Shown: in pieces, positions 1 to 12,889 of the stretch
Layout: each line of letters opens with the position of its first letter
Position numbering within the stretch: position 1 is the first letter of the stretch
Assembly: GCF_014898055.3 (NCBI RefSeq)
Contig: NW_023601212.1
Location: forward strand, 52,750,329-52,814,328
Reading direction: 5' to 3'
DNA from: Talpa occidentalis
Lineage: Eukaryota > Chordata > Mammalia > Eulipotyphla > Talpidae
Length of the DNA stretch: 64,000 bases
The notes under the pieces: model-generated
Told to the model about the DNA's origin: nothing
Database searches by the model: none
The model's input: only the letters and a program-made list of their open reading frames with translations
Made by a program: the position numbers and the translations under genes

Positions 1-609
1 CAATTCCTGTCCAGGGGCTCCAAGGCTAAGCCCAGGGGCCCTGGAAATGTGGTCACATTCTTTATAAGTCTGAGAGATCCAGAAAGGCAGAGTGGAGAAG
101 TGTCAGGGCATGAAGGCACATGCCCAGGGAAGATGGGAAGATGGCCAGGGGGGACTGGACCTGCCCCCCAGCACTATGGGAAGGAGTTGGAGTCCTCCTT
201 CCCCTCTCTGTTTCCCCAGGAGCCCCGATGCCAAGGCAATGTGTCACCATATTTTCAGCAATTCTGCTAAGTTGTGTCTCAGAGAAGCAAAAGACAAATC
301 TCCAGAGGTTTGCACGTTTGATTCACACCTAACATAGCAGCTGTCTGCTGCCAGGGGAAACACTGCTGTGCAGATTTCTAGCAGCAGCCAGAGCGTAAGT
401 CTTCAACCATAGAGCCATTTTGCTTGTCTTGTTGTTCAGGCCTTGAGGGAAAGTGTGAATGATGCAATGCCAACCCTTCTTGCTAGGAATGACTCAGGAG
501 CCACACTTTAGGAAAATGGAAAACTTGCCCAAGGGAGGGCACTGAGCAAGCAGGGCAGCAGCCCTTTCATCATACCAGTGATGAGAAGCCGCCTCTTAAG
601 AGATGCTTG

Positions 610-815
610 CAGATAGCATCCAAATGATACTTTGTGCTTATCTTCAAGGGTCTTAAAGAGAGAAAGCCTCATTAAAATCTCATGACAGCCTCATGAAATA
701 TAAAAAATTCTATGCTCTGTATTTCAAAGAGAGAAACTGAGACCTGAATGGTTGACTGGGTGGCCTGTGATTAACCAGTAGCAGAAAGGCCCAGAAATCC
801 ATATTCATTCTCACA
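610..815 (-). repeat. MIR SINE fragment
   Basis: The stretch 'gagagaaactgagacctgaa' followed by 'ggcctgtgattaaccagtag' has the MIR core in antisense (gaggaaactgag ... gtcacacagctagtaag). It is diverged, as expected for an ancient mammal-wide repeat. Confidence 0.5.
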
Positions 816-2739
816 GCTTCTCTCTTTCTCTCTCTCCATTCTCTTTGACCAGATTACCCCTTTGAAGGAACTCATCTAGGACTGCACGTATAAACACACA
901 CATACACGTACAAACATCCATATATGCGATCTGTTGAATAATGACCTAGAAGAGAAAAAATCCAACTCACAATATGAATATTTTAGAGGATGATAGTTAT
1001 GAAAGAGCAATTTTTTCTCTTTATACTGTGATTCCCTTTGGAAATCCATTAATGGTGCACTTCCCTGGTACATTTAAATATCAGTTTATGGATCTTTACT
1101 TGCCAAGAAAAGTCAGGGAAGGCAGGAGGCAATGAAATTAAGCTGAAGTGCTCAGTTGTCAATGAGTGCTGAAGGACAGCTGGAGATTCACAGTGATTTC
1201 CGAAAGAGATGTGTTGCCCATGACTATAGACAGTCAATTTACAAAAAAGGCAAGTCCCACATAACTTTGGGTGACATTTGCATTTTGCAAAAATCAGCCC
1301 TGCCTACGGCAATATAGACCCAGAAGTGTAGAACCTCAGAGAAACTGTATAGAAGAGTGTGGGCTAAGACTCAGTGGGCAGAGGGGATTAGAAGGAAACA
1401 GAAATCCCTGCTAAGTGGTTTTGTCAAGCTCGGCTACCAGGGTCTGAAACAGCTGCTGTGCTGGGTCGTCCACAGGAGGTGTAAGTGATAGGACTCACTG
1501 GTCCTAAAACCATCCTGTTGCTTTTGATGCAAGGGCAGGGTTTGGGAGTGGAGATCACTTGTACACTGAAGATTTGCATGAATTTCAGTTGCCTTTGCGA
1601 ATGGAGAGAGGATGAGAGAGGCTGTGAGAATGAATATGTATTTCTGGGCCTTTTGGTCACTAGTTACTCAGCATGTGTTTCTGAGACCAAAACAGCCCGG
1701 TTCAAATTTGGAATAGAAACTTCCTAGTTCAAAGGCAAGAATTTTCTCTGGACAAGATTTGTGATCTCTCTAAAGCATTTGATGCTATATCTGAACATGG
1801 AAAGAGTAATTAACTACCTCATAAGGAGGCAGGAGGTCTTAGAGGTGATGTCTGAGAAGGGTTTGCATGTAATAGGTGCATGATGTTAGTAGCTACATTC
1901 TTATTAAAGGAGAGGCTGAAATCCTTGGGGGAGGGGGAAGAAAGGCATCATCCTCTTAACTGAGGGGGGGACATCAATAAAGAATGGATGGAGAGTCAGC
2001 ACTCCCCCAAGTCCCCTCCCCACACACACACCCTTCCCTAGGCTCAGGGCTGCATGTTTTGCAGCACTAAGACCTGCTCCTGAAGGAGCCCACCTGCCCA
2101 GCACAGCTTGGAACTTTGCATCAAAAGCAACAGGATGTCAATGAGTTATACCCTTCTGCGGCCTTGAGTCAGGAGCTGGTGATGCAAAGTAATGGGGTGA
2201 TGGAGAACCCAGTTTGGGGTTAGTGGTTACAGTGGCATCCGGTTTCTGGGGGCCACAGAACTAGCAGGGTTGTCTGGGGAGTTCCAGTGTGGGCTGTGAA
2301 ACAGATCAAGGCATCTGGCTCTTAGCTGGCACCTGTTAGACCCTCATCAGAGTGGTTTTATGGAGGGATTTTTGACTGCTGAGCCTCCCTTTGTTCTTGT
2401 CTGTGTTCTGAGACTTCTTGAAAATTCTGTGGTCTACCCCAAGCTCCCTTCAATAGTTTCTTTTTCTCTTTAAGTCAGAGAACATCTATTTCTGTTCTTA
2501 GCTATAGAAACTTGACTAGCACACATTTCTAAGCCCCTTCCTTACAGAAGTTCCCTACTTTCATCTTTCTTTTACTTCATTCATCATGTGGTAATTATTT
2601 TACCAATTTGAGACTTGCTCCTTGTCTGTCTTCCCTCCCCAAGAGGAAGCTGCCCAAGGACCGCCTCTGTTGTCCCCTGTGCACCTCCGCTGCCAGGCTC
2701 TGGAGGCTCCTGGCACAGGACAGTGGTTCTACCCACACA

Positions 2740-2915
2740 GGGTCAGAGTGCCTGGGTTTTAATTAGGACTCTGCCCTTGAGCTTTTGGACCTCCATGCTT
2801 CCCAGCTTCCCCAACAAAGCAGGGCTAATAACCAAGCTCCACATACTGTTATTGTGAGAATTAAACAAGTGCAGAGGTATGAGATGTGCCAATGCCTGGC
2901 ACATTGTTTATGAAT
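2740..2915 (+). repeat. MIR SINE fragment
   Basis: MIR order is visible on the plus strand: a cctgggttttaat-like block, then 'tgttattgtgagaattaaa', then 'aatgcctggcacattg' with a terminal 'tgaatgaac'. Confidence 0.6.
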
Positions 2916-3849
2916 GAACAAACTTAGGGAAAATTCAAGTGAGATAATAGTAGCTTAGGACTTGTGCAATCTCTGTCCTATCACCTTAAGCTTCACATTC
3001 TGGGTGGGTCTTTTCCCTCAAGTCAGACTATACATTTTCCAGACGGGGATTTGGGGTTCTGCCTGGTCACAGGACACCATTTCTGTCTTCAAAGGGGCTC
3101 TCTACTTCAGAGTTCTTTATGCCACCCATGTTTTGTTACATAAGCACCCCAAACTTGGGAGCTCAGCGTCTGGGAAGTCAGTCTTCCCTGAACCCTTGAG
3201 TCATAGATGGCTCCCCCTCCCTGCCTTCCATGCACCCCTAAGACCACTCCCTGTCTTTCCCCAGTCCGCTGGGGCCAGTGGGACCAGGGAGAGTTGCTTC
3301 TGGGATGAATTACTCCTCTGGAGGATCCTCAGGCCTTGAAAGTACAGGAACATCAGGGTGCAGAGTCTCAAGGACAGGGCAGGGGCCAGGTAGCCAAATC
3401 AAAAACCACATTCCTGGATGATTGATTTTCTGTGGAAGTAATGTGTTTCTTTTTCCATGTTCTTGGCTCTTCCACAGGGTGCAGGGGCCATGTGAATTGT
3501 GTGTCTCCTGCATAAGTCAGGGATGGTGCAACCGAGACTGAGGCAGTGAGCCCAGACATTTGCTGCTCTATTTTAAGATTCCCAGTGCTGTTTTCCTGGC
3601 ATTTGTCACTTGGTGAGAGGAAAGGGAAAGCTGGGAGGAAGTGGGGGTGGAGAAAATGAGGTCCAGCCCATTGGCACTCATTACTTTCTGCTGGGTAGAA
3701 ATTCCCATTCTTCATTAAAGTCCCCCCTCTCCCCACATCCCCAGAGGGATGACTCAGAATTCTTCTCTTGTCATGGTCAAGGCCTTCACTCATTTTAATA
3801 ACAAACAGAAGGATAGTACTGTGTTATTTGTATAAATATTTGATTTCCA

Positions 3850-4020
3850 GAACATGTTCATATACTTTCCCCCCATTTTCTGGGTAAGCCGGGCATTATT
3901 TCTCCCTTGCATTGCTTGCAAGTGAGAAAACAGAGGCACAGAGAGATTGATAATTGCCCATTGGTCACACAGCAATTTAATCACTGAAAAAGTCACAGAG
4001 GCTAGATTTCCTGAATTTTA
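3850..4020 (-). repeat. MIR SINE fragment
   Basis: Antisense MIR core: 'gagaaaacagaggcacagag' followed by 'attggtcacacagcaattta'. Confidence 0.6.
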
Positions 4021-4619
4021 ATTATGTTCTGGCATTTAGTAAATGGCCATTCATTTATTTTCTTTCCCCATACTGTGGTGCTTCTCCAGTGTCCATGGAG
4101 AAGGAAGTATGGTGGTGGGGCTGGGGGTGCTGGTGTATGGTAACCACATGACTTCTGGTTCCTGTGGTTTACTGCTCCTCAAGTTCAGTCTCACAGGAAA
4201 GGATATCCATTCCCGCAGTTACTGCGGGTCTTCTGTGTCCAGCTGTTGTATTTCTGTAGGTTCATGTCTGTGAAAGAATAAGGCACAAAACACAAAATTG
4301 CAACAAAATGGAGTAAAGGGCTGTTATTGGCAAAAAACAGGATGTTACAGGGATATAGGCGAAGAGGTCATTAAATTTGTCAGGGGACAATGAGGAAGCT
4401 ATCATAGATAAGGTGACTTCCCCCCTAACTTTAATTGTGAAAACTTTCAATTATAGAAGCTTTGAAAGACGATTGCAACTTCAACATTTGCCACATTTTT
4501 TCTCTCTCTCTTGGTCTACAGATAGGTGGACATAGATAGGCAGGTATGTCCACATTTATATAGGCAGATAACTGAGCATTGGAAAGTAAGTGAAGGGTCA
4601 TGAAAATCCCTCTATGCAT

Positions 4620-4883
4620 CTTTTTTTTTAAAAAAATATTTATACAAGAACTGGGGTACAGGCCAGATGTGCGGGAGGGTGAGAGGATTCACCAGAGATA
4701 CAGTGGGAAACAGAACAGGCAGACTGGCGAAATACACTGCTGAGGGGAGCAGCAGGTGAGACAGGAGAGGTCTGTTGTGCCATGTGGGTTTCTCCCCAGC
4801 CAGCTGGGATCGAACTCGGGCTGCAGAGGCTGCGGACAGCTTCACAGTGTAGTGCTCAACCACCTGCGCTACCAGGGATGCCC
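4620..4883 (-). mobile_element. tRNA-derived SINE, full length
   Basis: Antisense copy of the lineage SINE that recurs through the window. The A-rich tail appears as a T/A tract at the left end, and the tRNA-like head (rev. comp. of 'gctaccagggatgcc') lies at the right end near 4883. Flanks 'cctctatgcat' and 'cctctctgcat' look like a slightly decayed target-site duplication, so this is one of the older copies here. Confidence 0.8.
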
Positions 4884-5733
4884 CCTCTCTGCATTTTATA
4901 TGCATTTGAAAAGGTGAATTTTGAGTTGGTTTTTGTCAAATGAATAGTAGTTTATTGGACAATTATGCAATCAGTTAGGTGGAGCCGATGGCTATGTGTG
5001 CAAAAGCAAGTGGTGGAAACGTGGAGTAGTTGGGGAAAAGTTATTGAGCAGATGGGAGAGGAGGTTGGAGTAACTGATAGGAAGCAGACTCTGGAGGACT
5101 TGGAATATCCTGGTTGGGGGTTTCAATGTGACCCTGGAGAGGTGCAAGTCAGTGAAAAAGACTGATGACATGTTCTTACTTATCATTACGTAGCCCAAGG
5201 TAGGTAAGGAGGGATGGAGACTATGGAGGAGGTGGACTAGGATGTGAGCTGGGGAGACAATGGCAGTGAGGCTGGAAGGGAAAAAGTCCATAGCTTGGGT
5301 TAGAGTAGACAAGGCTTGCAGACTGCAAACAGGAGAGATAGAAGTTAGGGATCTTTGATGGGGAGTGAGCTTCTTTCAAAAGCAACTGAATAGATGCCTT
5401 ATTACCCTTTTATTTAATACCATTCATCTAGTCAAGAGTGGATGTTTAATCAGTTTTGGACAAGTTATGGACATCTAATACGCAGGTAGAAATATGTGTC
5501 TGGAACTCTAGCCAGGGCCAGAGAGGTGGGGTTGTGGTTGGGGTGAGGTGGTTCACGAATGGCTTGTAGACACTAGCAGAAGCTAGACTAATAGAAAACA
5601 GGTGTCGAGATCATACCCTGGGAAGCAGCTACACTGAACAGAGAGCAGACAAGGTGAGTAGTTCACATGCACAAAACTCCAGACTCCAGGCTCTAGGAGT
5701 TGGCAAATGGACAAGTCAAGTCTGGTTCTTAGG
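4884..5733. other. Unique intergenic sequence
   Basis: No gene, RNA or clear repeat was recognised. The right end contains the left copy of the target-site duplication of the following L1 (5718-5733). Confidence 0.5.
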
Positions 5734-6653
5734 GACCTGAAACCATAAAATACATAGAAGGAAATATAGGCGAAACACTACGGGATTTGCACATCAAAGA
5801 CATCTTTACAGACACATCACCCAAAGCAGTGATAGTGAAGAGAAAGATAAACAGCTGGGACTACATCAAATTAAAGAGCTTCTGCACAGCAAAAGAGACA
5901 ATAACAAAAACAAAGAGAAACCCCACCAACTGGGAGAACATTTTTGCACCCAACACTAATGATAAAGGACTGATCACAAAAATCTGCAAAGAGCTGATGA
6001 GACTCAGCAACAACAAAGAAAATAATCCAGTCAAAAAATGGGCAGAAGAGCTAAAAAGAAACTTCTCTGAAGAGGAAATGCAAATGGCCAACAGACATAT
6101 GAAAAAATGTTCAACATCACTTGTAATCAGGGAAATGCAAATCAAAACTACCATGAGATACCATCTCACACCAGTGAGAATGGCACATATTAAAAAAACT
6201 AGCAACAACAAATGTTGGCGAGGATGTGGAGAAAAAGGAACTCTTGTGCACTGTTGGTGGGAGTGCAAACTGGTCCAACCACTATGGAGAGCTGTGTGGA
6301 GATTTCTGGACCTACTAAACATAGAGCTTCCATATGATCCAGCAATTCCACTCCTAGGTATTTACCCAAAGGACACAGAAACATCAATTCCAAAGAGCAC
6401 CTGCACTCCTATGTTTATAGCAGCACTGTTTACAATAGCTAAGCTTTGGAAACAACCCAAATGCCCAAAAATAGATGACTGGATCAAGAAGATGTGGTAC
6501 ATATATACCATGGAATATTACTCAGCATTCAAAAAAGATAAACACATGCAATTTGCAGCAACATGGATGGCACTGGAAGGGATCATGCTCAGCGAAATAA
6601 GCCAAAAAGAAAAAGAAAAATACCGGATGGTCTCACTCATAGCAGGAATCTAG
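5734..6653 (+). pseudogene. L1 ORF2 C-terminal remnant (open frame, no start codon)
   Basis: This frame reads through from the insertion boundary to TAG without interruption, about 305 codons. It corresponds to the last quarter of LINE-1 ORF2p, after the reverse transcriptase. The zinc-knuckle-like CCHC cluster lies near 6214-6269. No ATG at the beginning, promoter or host flanking exon supports expression; it is the remains of a retrotransposon protein and not a cellular gene. Confidence 0.88.
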
Positions 6654-6844
6654 AAAACTTAAATAAGGGACCAGGAAAATGAATATAAGAAAGTGAAAAT
6701 CAAAATCAACAAAAAAACTATGAACCAGAGACACTTTTTGGGGGGTGAGGGGGCGGGAGGGGAAGGATTGGGGTCAGAATGGGGCGTTTGCAATTGTATG
6801 GGGGAATATAAAAATAAAATTTAATATTTAAAAAAAAAAAAAAA
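5734..6844 (+). mobile_element. Young 5'-truncated L1 with ORF2 C-terminus and 3'UTR
   Basis: A sense L1 insertion of about 1.1 kb bounded by a perfect 16-bp target-site duplication (aagtctggttcttagg at 5718-5733 and 6845-6860) and ending in a poly(A) tract. The retained frame is open from the truncation point to the TAG at 6651-6653 and encodes the end of ORF2p, including the Cys-rich motif C-x3-C-x7-H-x4-C (CWRGCGEKG...HCWWEC). Endonuclease and reverse transcriptase domains are absent. The 3'UTR contains a G-rich tract (6737-6765) and AATAAA just before the tail. The intact frame and perfect duplication mean a recent insertion; it is a dead copy. Confidence 0.93.
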
Positions 6845-6860
6845 AAGTCTGGTTCTTAGG

Positions 6861-9437
6861 ACGGAGGGACCTACTAGATGGACACACTAGATGGAGGTCC
6901 CGGGGCCAAAAGCTACTGGAAGTGACCGGGCTGTCCCTATAAATTGGCTTGGAAGCCAAAAGTTCTTTTCATGAATTCCCTTTCCCTGCTCGAAGACATG
7001 ATGATCAGACTGAGCTGCAACAGAAGGCAAACCTTCTTCTTCCAAGTCCTCTTGGTGTAGAAGATAAGTGTTTTAGAAGTGTGGGCAGGAAAGAGTTTTC
7101 TGCAACTCTGGAGGGGAGGCAGGGGTTGAGGGGCAGTCAGCAGAGTGAGGGGCTACTGCAAGGATGCTGGTGTCAGATGATGCTGTATAAATGTATTTCT
7201 CTGTGCCTCAGTTTCCCCAATACTGAGAGCACCTCCTCTAGATGAGACAAGAACTAGAATAACCTTATATGTAGAGCACAGAAAATGCTCTCTAAAAGTG
7301 AATGAATTTATGTGCAGTCAGGGGGTTCAGAAAGTCTGGGGATTTGGATCACAGAAGGTTCCCCTGTGGCCACACTTGGAGCAGCACAGCTTGGTGGGGA
7401 GGGAGTGGCTCCCCAGGGCTCAGTCACACAGCTCACCGCGTGTCCTCTGTGCGCAGATGTGCGGGGCCCGTTGGGGGGGGCACATTTCTTTCTCTGCAAA
7501 ACATTACGCACTCCCGCTGTGCTCTTCCCTCGTCCACCTGGGCCTGTTTCTAGGCCAGCTGCTGTGTCAGGGCTGATGGCCCGGGAGCTTGTGAAAGGCC
7601 CACCTGTTCCTATTGCTGCCCCTGCCCTCCTCCCAACTCTGCCAGCCCCAGCCCCCGGCTGCTCACACACCCAACCACGTTTCTCGCTCAGGTTTACAGG
7701 CAGGCTGTGCATTTCCTTGCAGTTTGTCACAGCTCCCACATCCAGTGTTGTTGCTCTATTGAACCATCCCCGTTTCCTGTAAAACTGCTTTTCCCCTGTA
7801 TCCCTGCGTCGGCCTCCCCACCCCCACCTCCACTCCCTCTATTGAAATTGGGCTTCATGAAAGGTGACTCAGAGGATGGGGCGCAGGCCCCACAGAGGAC
7901 AGGCCCCTAATTCCTAGGAGATGGCAGAGTCCCTCCTGTAGGTCTGACTCAATGTCCCTGCATGTGCATGTGATATTCACATGTTGGGGCTTGTTTGCCT
8001 CCTTGCGTCTCTGGGTGGTCCACATAAGTGCCTAGAAATCCCAACTAGTGCAGTGTGGAGAGACGACCTGAGATAGCAGCCAGGGTCCAGTTGGGAGCTG
8101 CTCAGATGCAAGAGGATAGTGCATTGAGTAGGCCTGGGTTAGGACCTTCTAGAGAGACCTGGTTCCAGTCCTGGCCCCTCTATGTCCTGCGTGTGTCCCT
8201 GTGGGTAGATGACTTACCCACTGCTCTCTGGTTTTCCATCAGTACTGCTGGCGTCAAGGTGCTGAGCTCAGTGCTGGATCCTGGCAGACCCTACACATGG
8301 CAGTTTTCCTCCTCTAAGACCAGGCTCAGAGCAGGGCCACATGCAGCCAGTTGTAATCAGTAACCTAGCCCACAGTTTTGCCCTAGCATGTGCCTGTTGG
8401 GAATATCTAGCAGAGGGGAAAAGGAAGGGAGGTGTGCAGGGGGCATTCCTTACTGAGGACCTTACTGAGGGTGCATGAAGTGGCACAGGCCCCATGTGTG
8501 CTTACTGCCCTGTTCCAACTCGAGCTGGGCTCAGGAGCCACTGATGTCAGTCAGCCAGACTCTTCCCCTGGCTCTATGCCAATCTTCCTGCACTAGGAGA
8601 CTCCACACCACAGTTTGTGTGTATATGTGTGTGGTGGGGGAGGGGAGGGGGGCTAGGGAGAGAGCATAAACCATCTGTCTGTCACCCACTTCCAGAAAGT
8701 CATCTGGTTGAAGTTCAGCCAAGAATGCCTGTAACTCCAAAGATCCTGGGAGGCTGGGTTGACAATGACACTCCAAAAACATTCCCAAACCTGGAGCAGG
8801 ATCCCGGCCTTCATTCCTCATTCAGTACTAAATGAACACTATCCTGTGCAGATGCTGTGCAAGGCACCAAGATTTGGGGCTCCTGGGGTCATTTTAGACC
8901 TGGCCATGTGAGCACCCAGGTCACAGAGGCAGCTTTCTGACCCAGGAGAGTCTATCTGCTGAGGTTTCCCAAGAAATGAGGGTGGGTGACTGATTTCGAC
9001 AGCTTTGTACTCTCTGTGAGGGTGTTTCAGCCTCCTGCCTTTACACACACACATACACAATTTGACAGTAAAACAACGCCTCCTCCGCTCTATACTATAT
9101 TCCTGTTCTCCCCTGGATGCAACAATAAGCACTTTTCAGCATCTCCTCAGAGAGCAGGAGATGTTTTGTCTACAAATTACAGGCCAGCGGTGGTGGTTTT
9201 CCTGGTTGGGGAATGTGAAGAATGCAGCAGAGGGAGTAAGCTGGTCAGAAGCCCCCCTCTAGTCCCCAGCGAGGGGGTGCTGGATTTTCCAGTGTTTGTT
9301 TCCTGCCTGGACAGAGGCACAGTCCAGTTCAATACCTGCCTGACTTTCTGGTTCTGGAAGCAAAAGCTGATCACTCCTCAGTCTGGAAAGAACAGGAAAT
9401 ATAGATATTACCTGTCAATCATTTGTAGACTTCTTCT
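6861..9437. other. Intergenic DNA with MIR fragments
   Basis: No gene is supported. MIR-like pieces sit near 7165-7300 (a 'ctgtgcctcagtttccccaa' block) and 8105-8260 (a 'gtgggtagatgacttaccca' block). A short G-rich and GT-rich stretch lies at 8616-8655. The rest appears unique. Confidence 0.5.
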
Positions 9438-9452
9438 CCTCCAATTTTATAT

Positions 9453-9727
9453 ATATATATATATATATATTTAAAGATTTATTTATTTATTTGTACAAGC
9501 ACTGGGTACAGTCAGAAGCACGGGAGGGTGAGAGACTTCACCAGAGCCAGAGCGGGGAACAGAACAGACAGACTGACGAAATACACTGCTGAGGGGAGCA
9601 GCGGGTGGCAGGAGAGGTCTGCGCGCCATGTGGGACCCTCGCCGGCGGCCGGGGATGGAACCGGCACTGCAGAGGCTGTGGACAGCTTCGCAGCCCAGCG
9701 TTCAACCGCTGCGCCACCAGGGGAGGC
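9453..9727 (-). mobile_element. tRNA-derived SINE, full length, with (TA)n at its tail
   Basis: Antisense SINE from 'ttaaagatttatttattt' (tail) to 'gcgccaccaggggaggc' (head). The target-site duplication 'cctccaattttatat' is at about 9438-9452 and again at 9728-9742. A (TA)n run at 9449-9470 has grown where the duplication ends in TATAT beside the tail. Confidence 0.9.
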
Positions 9728-9742
9728 CCTCCAATTTTATAT

Positions 9743-10785
9743 TTCTAAGTGATTTCTCAGGACTATGGAGAATTATGAGGAAAAAAATCAAGATTTTGAT
9801 AAACTTCATTTCTAAATCTCAGTGAGTAGAAGGGAGATACTCACAGAAAATGACATTCATGATAAAAGTGAAGAAGGGGATAGAGAGGGAAGAACTGTGG
9901 GAAAGAGGAAGAATTTTAGAAACCCAGGGTTCTTAGGTAATTCTCCTATTTTGGAATTGGTGGTACTAGAATGAGTTTGGGCCCATTTTTGGCCATTGAC
10001 TTGGCTGGTCCTTTAGGGAACAAAGCAATATGGTGTCAGGAACTTTTATAGGTGAGCGCTGAGGCAGCCCAGGGCAAAATGCCAGAGGCAAAGACAAGCA
10101 CACAAGGTGGGGGACCATAGGCACTGGCAGTAGGGGAGAATTCAGAAATTAGGGGGCAAGCAGGCAGTCTAGTTAGGGTGTGGGGCAGATCAATGAGGGC
10201 AGGCAGGCATGTTCACAACACACAGGGCGCAGGGCCTGTGAAAGAACCCAGTCAGCTTTGAAAATCCAGGAGACATACACACCAGCGGCTCCATGTGCAA
10301 GCAGTCAGACTTCTAAGAGGTTGAGGCCCACTACATTCCACAGACTATAGACGCCGAAGATGTGACTCCCTTGGAAATTTCTCTGGGCTTCTTCCTGGTG
10401 GGAACCAGTTTTCCATGAGCAAAGAGGTCTGTGGAAGCACAGCTGGATAGCGTACAAGTTCAAGAAAAAGCCATTGAACTCTGGGTTTTCCTGCCCACAG
10501 GGACGTCGGCAGAGAATGGGGATCTCCACAGTCATTCTTGGGAACTGCTTACACAAGGGACTGAGGGAGCAGCACAGTGTAGCACCAATGATGACAGAGC
10601 TGAGCGCAGAGACAGAAAGTGGAGGATGTGAGTGACAATGATGAGAGAGGAATGGAATGAGTAGAGAAGAGGCACGAGAAGACACAGGAAGAAGGCGTTC
10701 TTTGCCAAGGCTATGCTTCATTCTCCTGAGCAAATTCTGAGTTCTAGAAAATGCAAACTGGCACAGCCTATCCTTAAGGAACACA
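9743..10785. other. Unique intergenic sequence
   Basis: No gene or repeat was recognised with any confidence. The open frames here lack family resemblance. Confidence 0.45.
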
Positions 10786-11022
10786 GATGACTAAGCTGGA
10801 CTATTGAGCTCAAGTCCCAGCTCACCAACATACTTGCTTCATGGCTATAGGAAAGTCGCATTACTAATCTTTGCCACAGTTTATACAAATGTAAAATGAG
10901 GACAAGAGAGCACCCATCTTATGAGGTAATTGTGAGAATTGAAAGATAATTCAGGTGAAAGCAACTAGAACAGAGCCTGGCACATAGTATGTGCTCAATG
11001 AATGTTAGCTATTATTATTTGT
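10786..11022 (+). repeat. MIR SINE, near full length
   Basis: One of the best-preserved MIR copies: a left block with 'gagctcaagtcccagctcac', a core 'tttatacaaatgtaaaatga', then 'aggtaattgtgagaattgaa' and the 3' block 'cctggcacatagtatgtgct' running into 'caatgaatgttagctattat'. Confidence 0.8.
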
Positions 11023-11414
11023 ATTGAAACCATCTGGCCAGCCACACACTAAACTGAGTGTGGTGCCAGGAGCTGAAAATAATAAGATGACCAAGGCAAC
11101 AAGGAAACAAACTGGAGATCAGTTATTTGAATACAGGACAACAGGGGCTGGAGCGAGGCATAGGGAGGAGTTGATCAGCTTACTTGGGCATAGGGTGGGG
11201 GAATTAGGGAAGAGAAGGCACTTGAACTAGGTTGCAGAAATAAGTAAGTTCTAGCACTCGTCTTAGTCTGGTTCTAGGATTCAGGCCAGTGGTTGCTCTG
11301 ATGGGCAGTGGGGTGGAGGGTTCACAAAAGTAGCAGGGAGGTTTCTGGAGTGATGGATAAAGAGAGTCCCACTGCAGAATGATGCTGCCCCTATATCCCC
11401 TCGCCCCTCGGCAT

Positions 11415-11570
11415 AGGTATCCCCATTTATTTATGCGCATGCCCATGCTCTCTGGGCCTAGGTGTCCATAATTACAGGTGTGTGTGCAAGACCACATCTA
11501 TGCAAGGTCATAGATGCTAATGGCGGAAGGGCGGAAAAAGCCTGATTTTACCCTACAAAGGTGAAGGGCG
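11415..11570. repeat. Local diverged repeat, copy A
   Basis: Resembles 12,890-13,040. Shared blocks in the same order are 'tatgcgcatgcccatgctc' against 'tatgcccacaccct', then 'atggcggaagggcggaaaaa' against 'atggcgggagggcagaaaa', each followed by gcctga and ttttaccctaca. This is either an old local duplication or two fragments of an unnamed repeat family. Confidence 0.4.
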
Positions 11571-11999
11571 TGGCATCAGAGGTCTTCTGTGCCATATGGA
11601 GAAGTCTAGATATGAACATATTGGCTATGGGTTTCACTGAAGAATTTTAACTTCCCCAAGTGGCTAAAGTGAGTACAATCACCCTGCCTTGGAGGCTAGG
11701 GGTCCTTTGGCCCCCTGTAGGGCAGAGTGAAACAGGCCTCCCAGATTCCCAACCCCTCCAAATTCTGCCCAGAGAGGAGGGGAGGGAGACAAGTAAGCAG
11801 AGTACTGCATTTCCAGTGATTAAAGCCAGCTTGTGCCCAGTTCCCTGGGAGCAACTGGGGAGACAATCACTTCTTGTGCTTAGGCTGAGCTGGGTCAACG
11901 CCTGTAGCCCAGGAGGGACATGGTCTCCAGAGACTGCCTATTCTATGTCTTCTAGAAGCGACCTCTGCCTCTTTATCCGGCTGCTTTGGGACACACACT

Positions 12000-12360
12000 G
12001 CCCTGCTGTTTTATGCTGCTAACCCTAAACTGTGCATCTACAACCCAAGTGCCTCTGCCCACATGTAAGGAATTCCTAAAGCATTGCACCTTCGTTGTAC
12101 TCTGAACCACAACAGGCGTTTCCTAGCTGTCTCCAACTTAAAGCATGCTCCCCTGCATATACCGTCATGTTCTGGCCAACTTCTGTGACAGCTCAGACCC
12201 CTCTCTTTTTTTTAGCATGGCCCACCCTCTGCCTCTGGCCTCCCTCCCTTGCCTGGACATCTGTTGTAAAGTCCGACAAATAATTTATTTTCACCATTCC
12301 CCCCACCCCCACGTGAGTTCTGACTCCCCAGCTAGATTCTAATATCATTGAAGTCAGAGA
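12000..12360 (+). repeat. Possible L2 LINE 3' fragment
   Basis: The end 'agctagattctaatatcatt' followed by 'gaagtcagagaa' resembles the L2 tail (tagattgtaagctccttgagg). Similarity is weak and judged by eye. Confidence 0.3.
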
Positions 12361-12889
12361 AGAGGCTTCAAAGCTGTCCTTTCTGCATGGACGGGGGAAA
12401 TAGTCAATTCTCAAAAAGGATTTATTAGCAGATGGACGATTGAATTTGGAAGATCCAGACCACCATGGACCTTGTCTGTGTCCAAATCAGAGGTGGAAGA
12501 AGTGTTTTCATTTCCCCTAACAGTTTTCAGCAGAGGTACCCTCCTTGGGAGTGGAAGGTGTGCTGGGAGGCAGGGGGCTGAGGGGGAAGGAAGGCACAAG
12601 GGCTGAGAGGTTGTAAAGGCAGGACTGGACACTGAGCAGGTTTTCTAGGATCCCATGCAGACCGGGTAAAGGAGGAATCAGAGTCCTTAGTGGTTTTTTG
12701 CAGGTTTTTATTGGGATTACCAGGTACATGGCAGGCAGGGGTGCTGGGGGGCTGGGAGCAGGTCTTCACTCTGGGCTCTCCGGCCATCTCCCAGCTTCTG
12801 CTTCTCTTGCTTCTCTCTAGGCTTCTCTTTTGGCTTCCGCTGCTGCTGCTGGCGTCCCCGTGATGCCACCCTTAAAAGCCCAGTCTCAG

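Larger units (their letters stand above)
1..5717. other. Intergenic DNA upstream of RGS16, distal part
   Basis: I see no supported gene here: the open frames are short, overlap on both strands and resemble no protein I know. The stretch holds MIR fragments near 610-815, 2740-2915 and 3850-4020, one SINE (4620-4883), and otherwise unique sequence. In human the neighbour upstream of RGS16 on this strand is RGS8, but no RGS8 exon was recognised. Confidence 0.6.

Noticed and set aside
5787..6653. 288-residue open frame as a host gene
   Set aside because: It is the ORF2 end of a truncated L1 with target-site duplication and poly(A) tail, and the apparent start is TTG.
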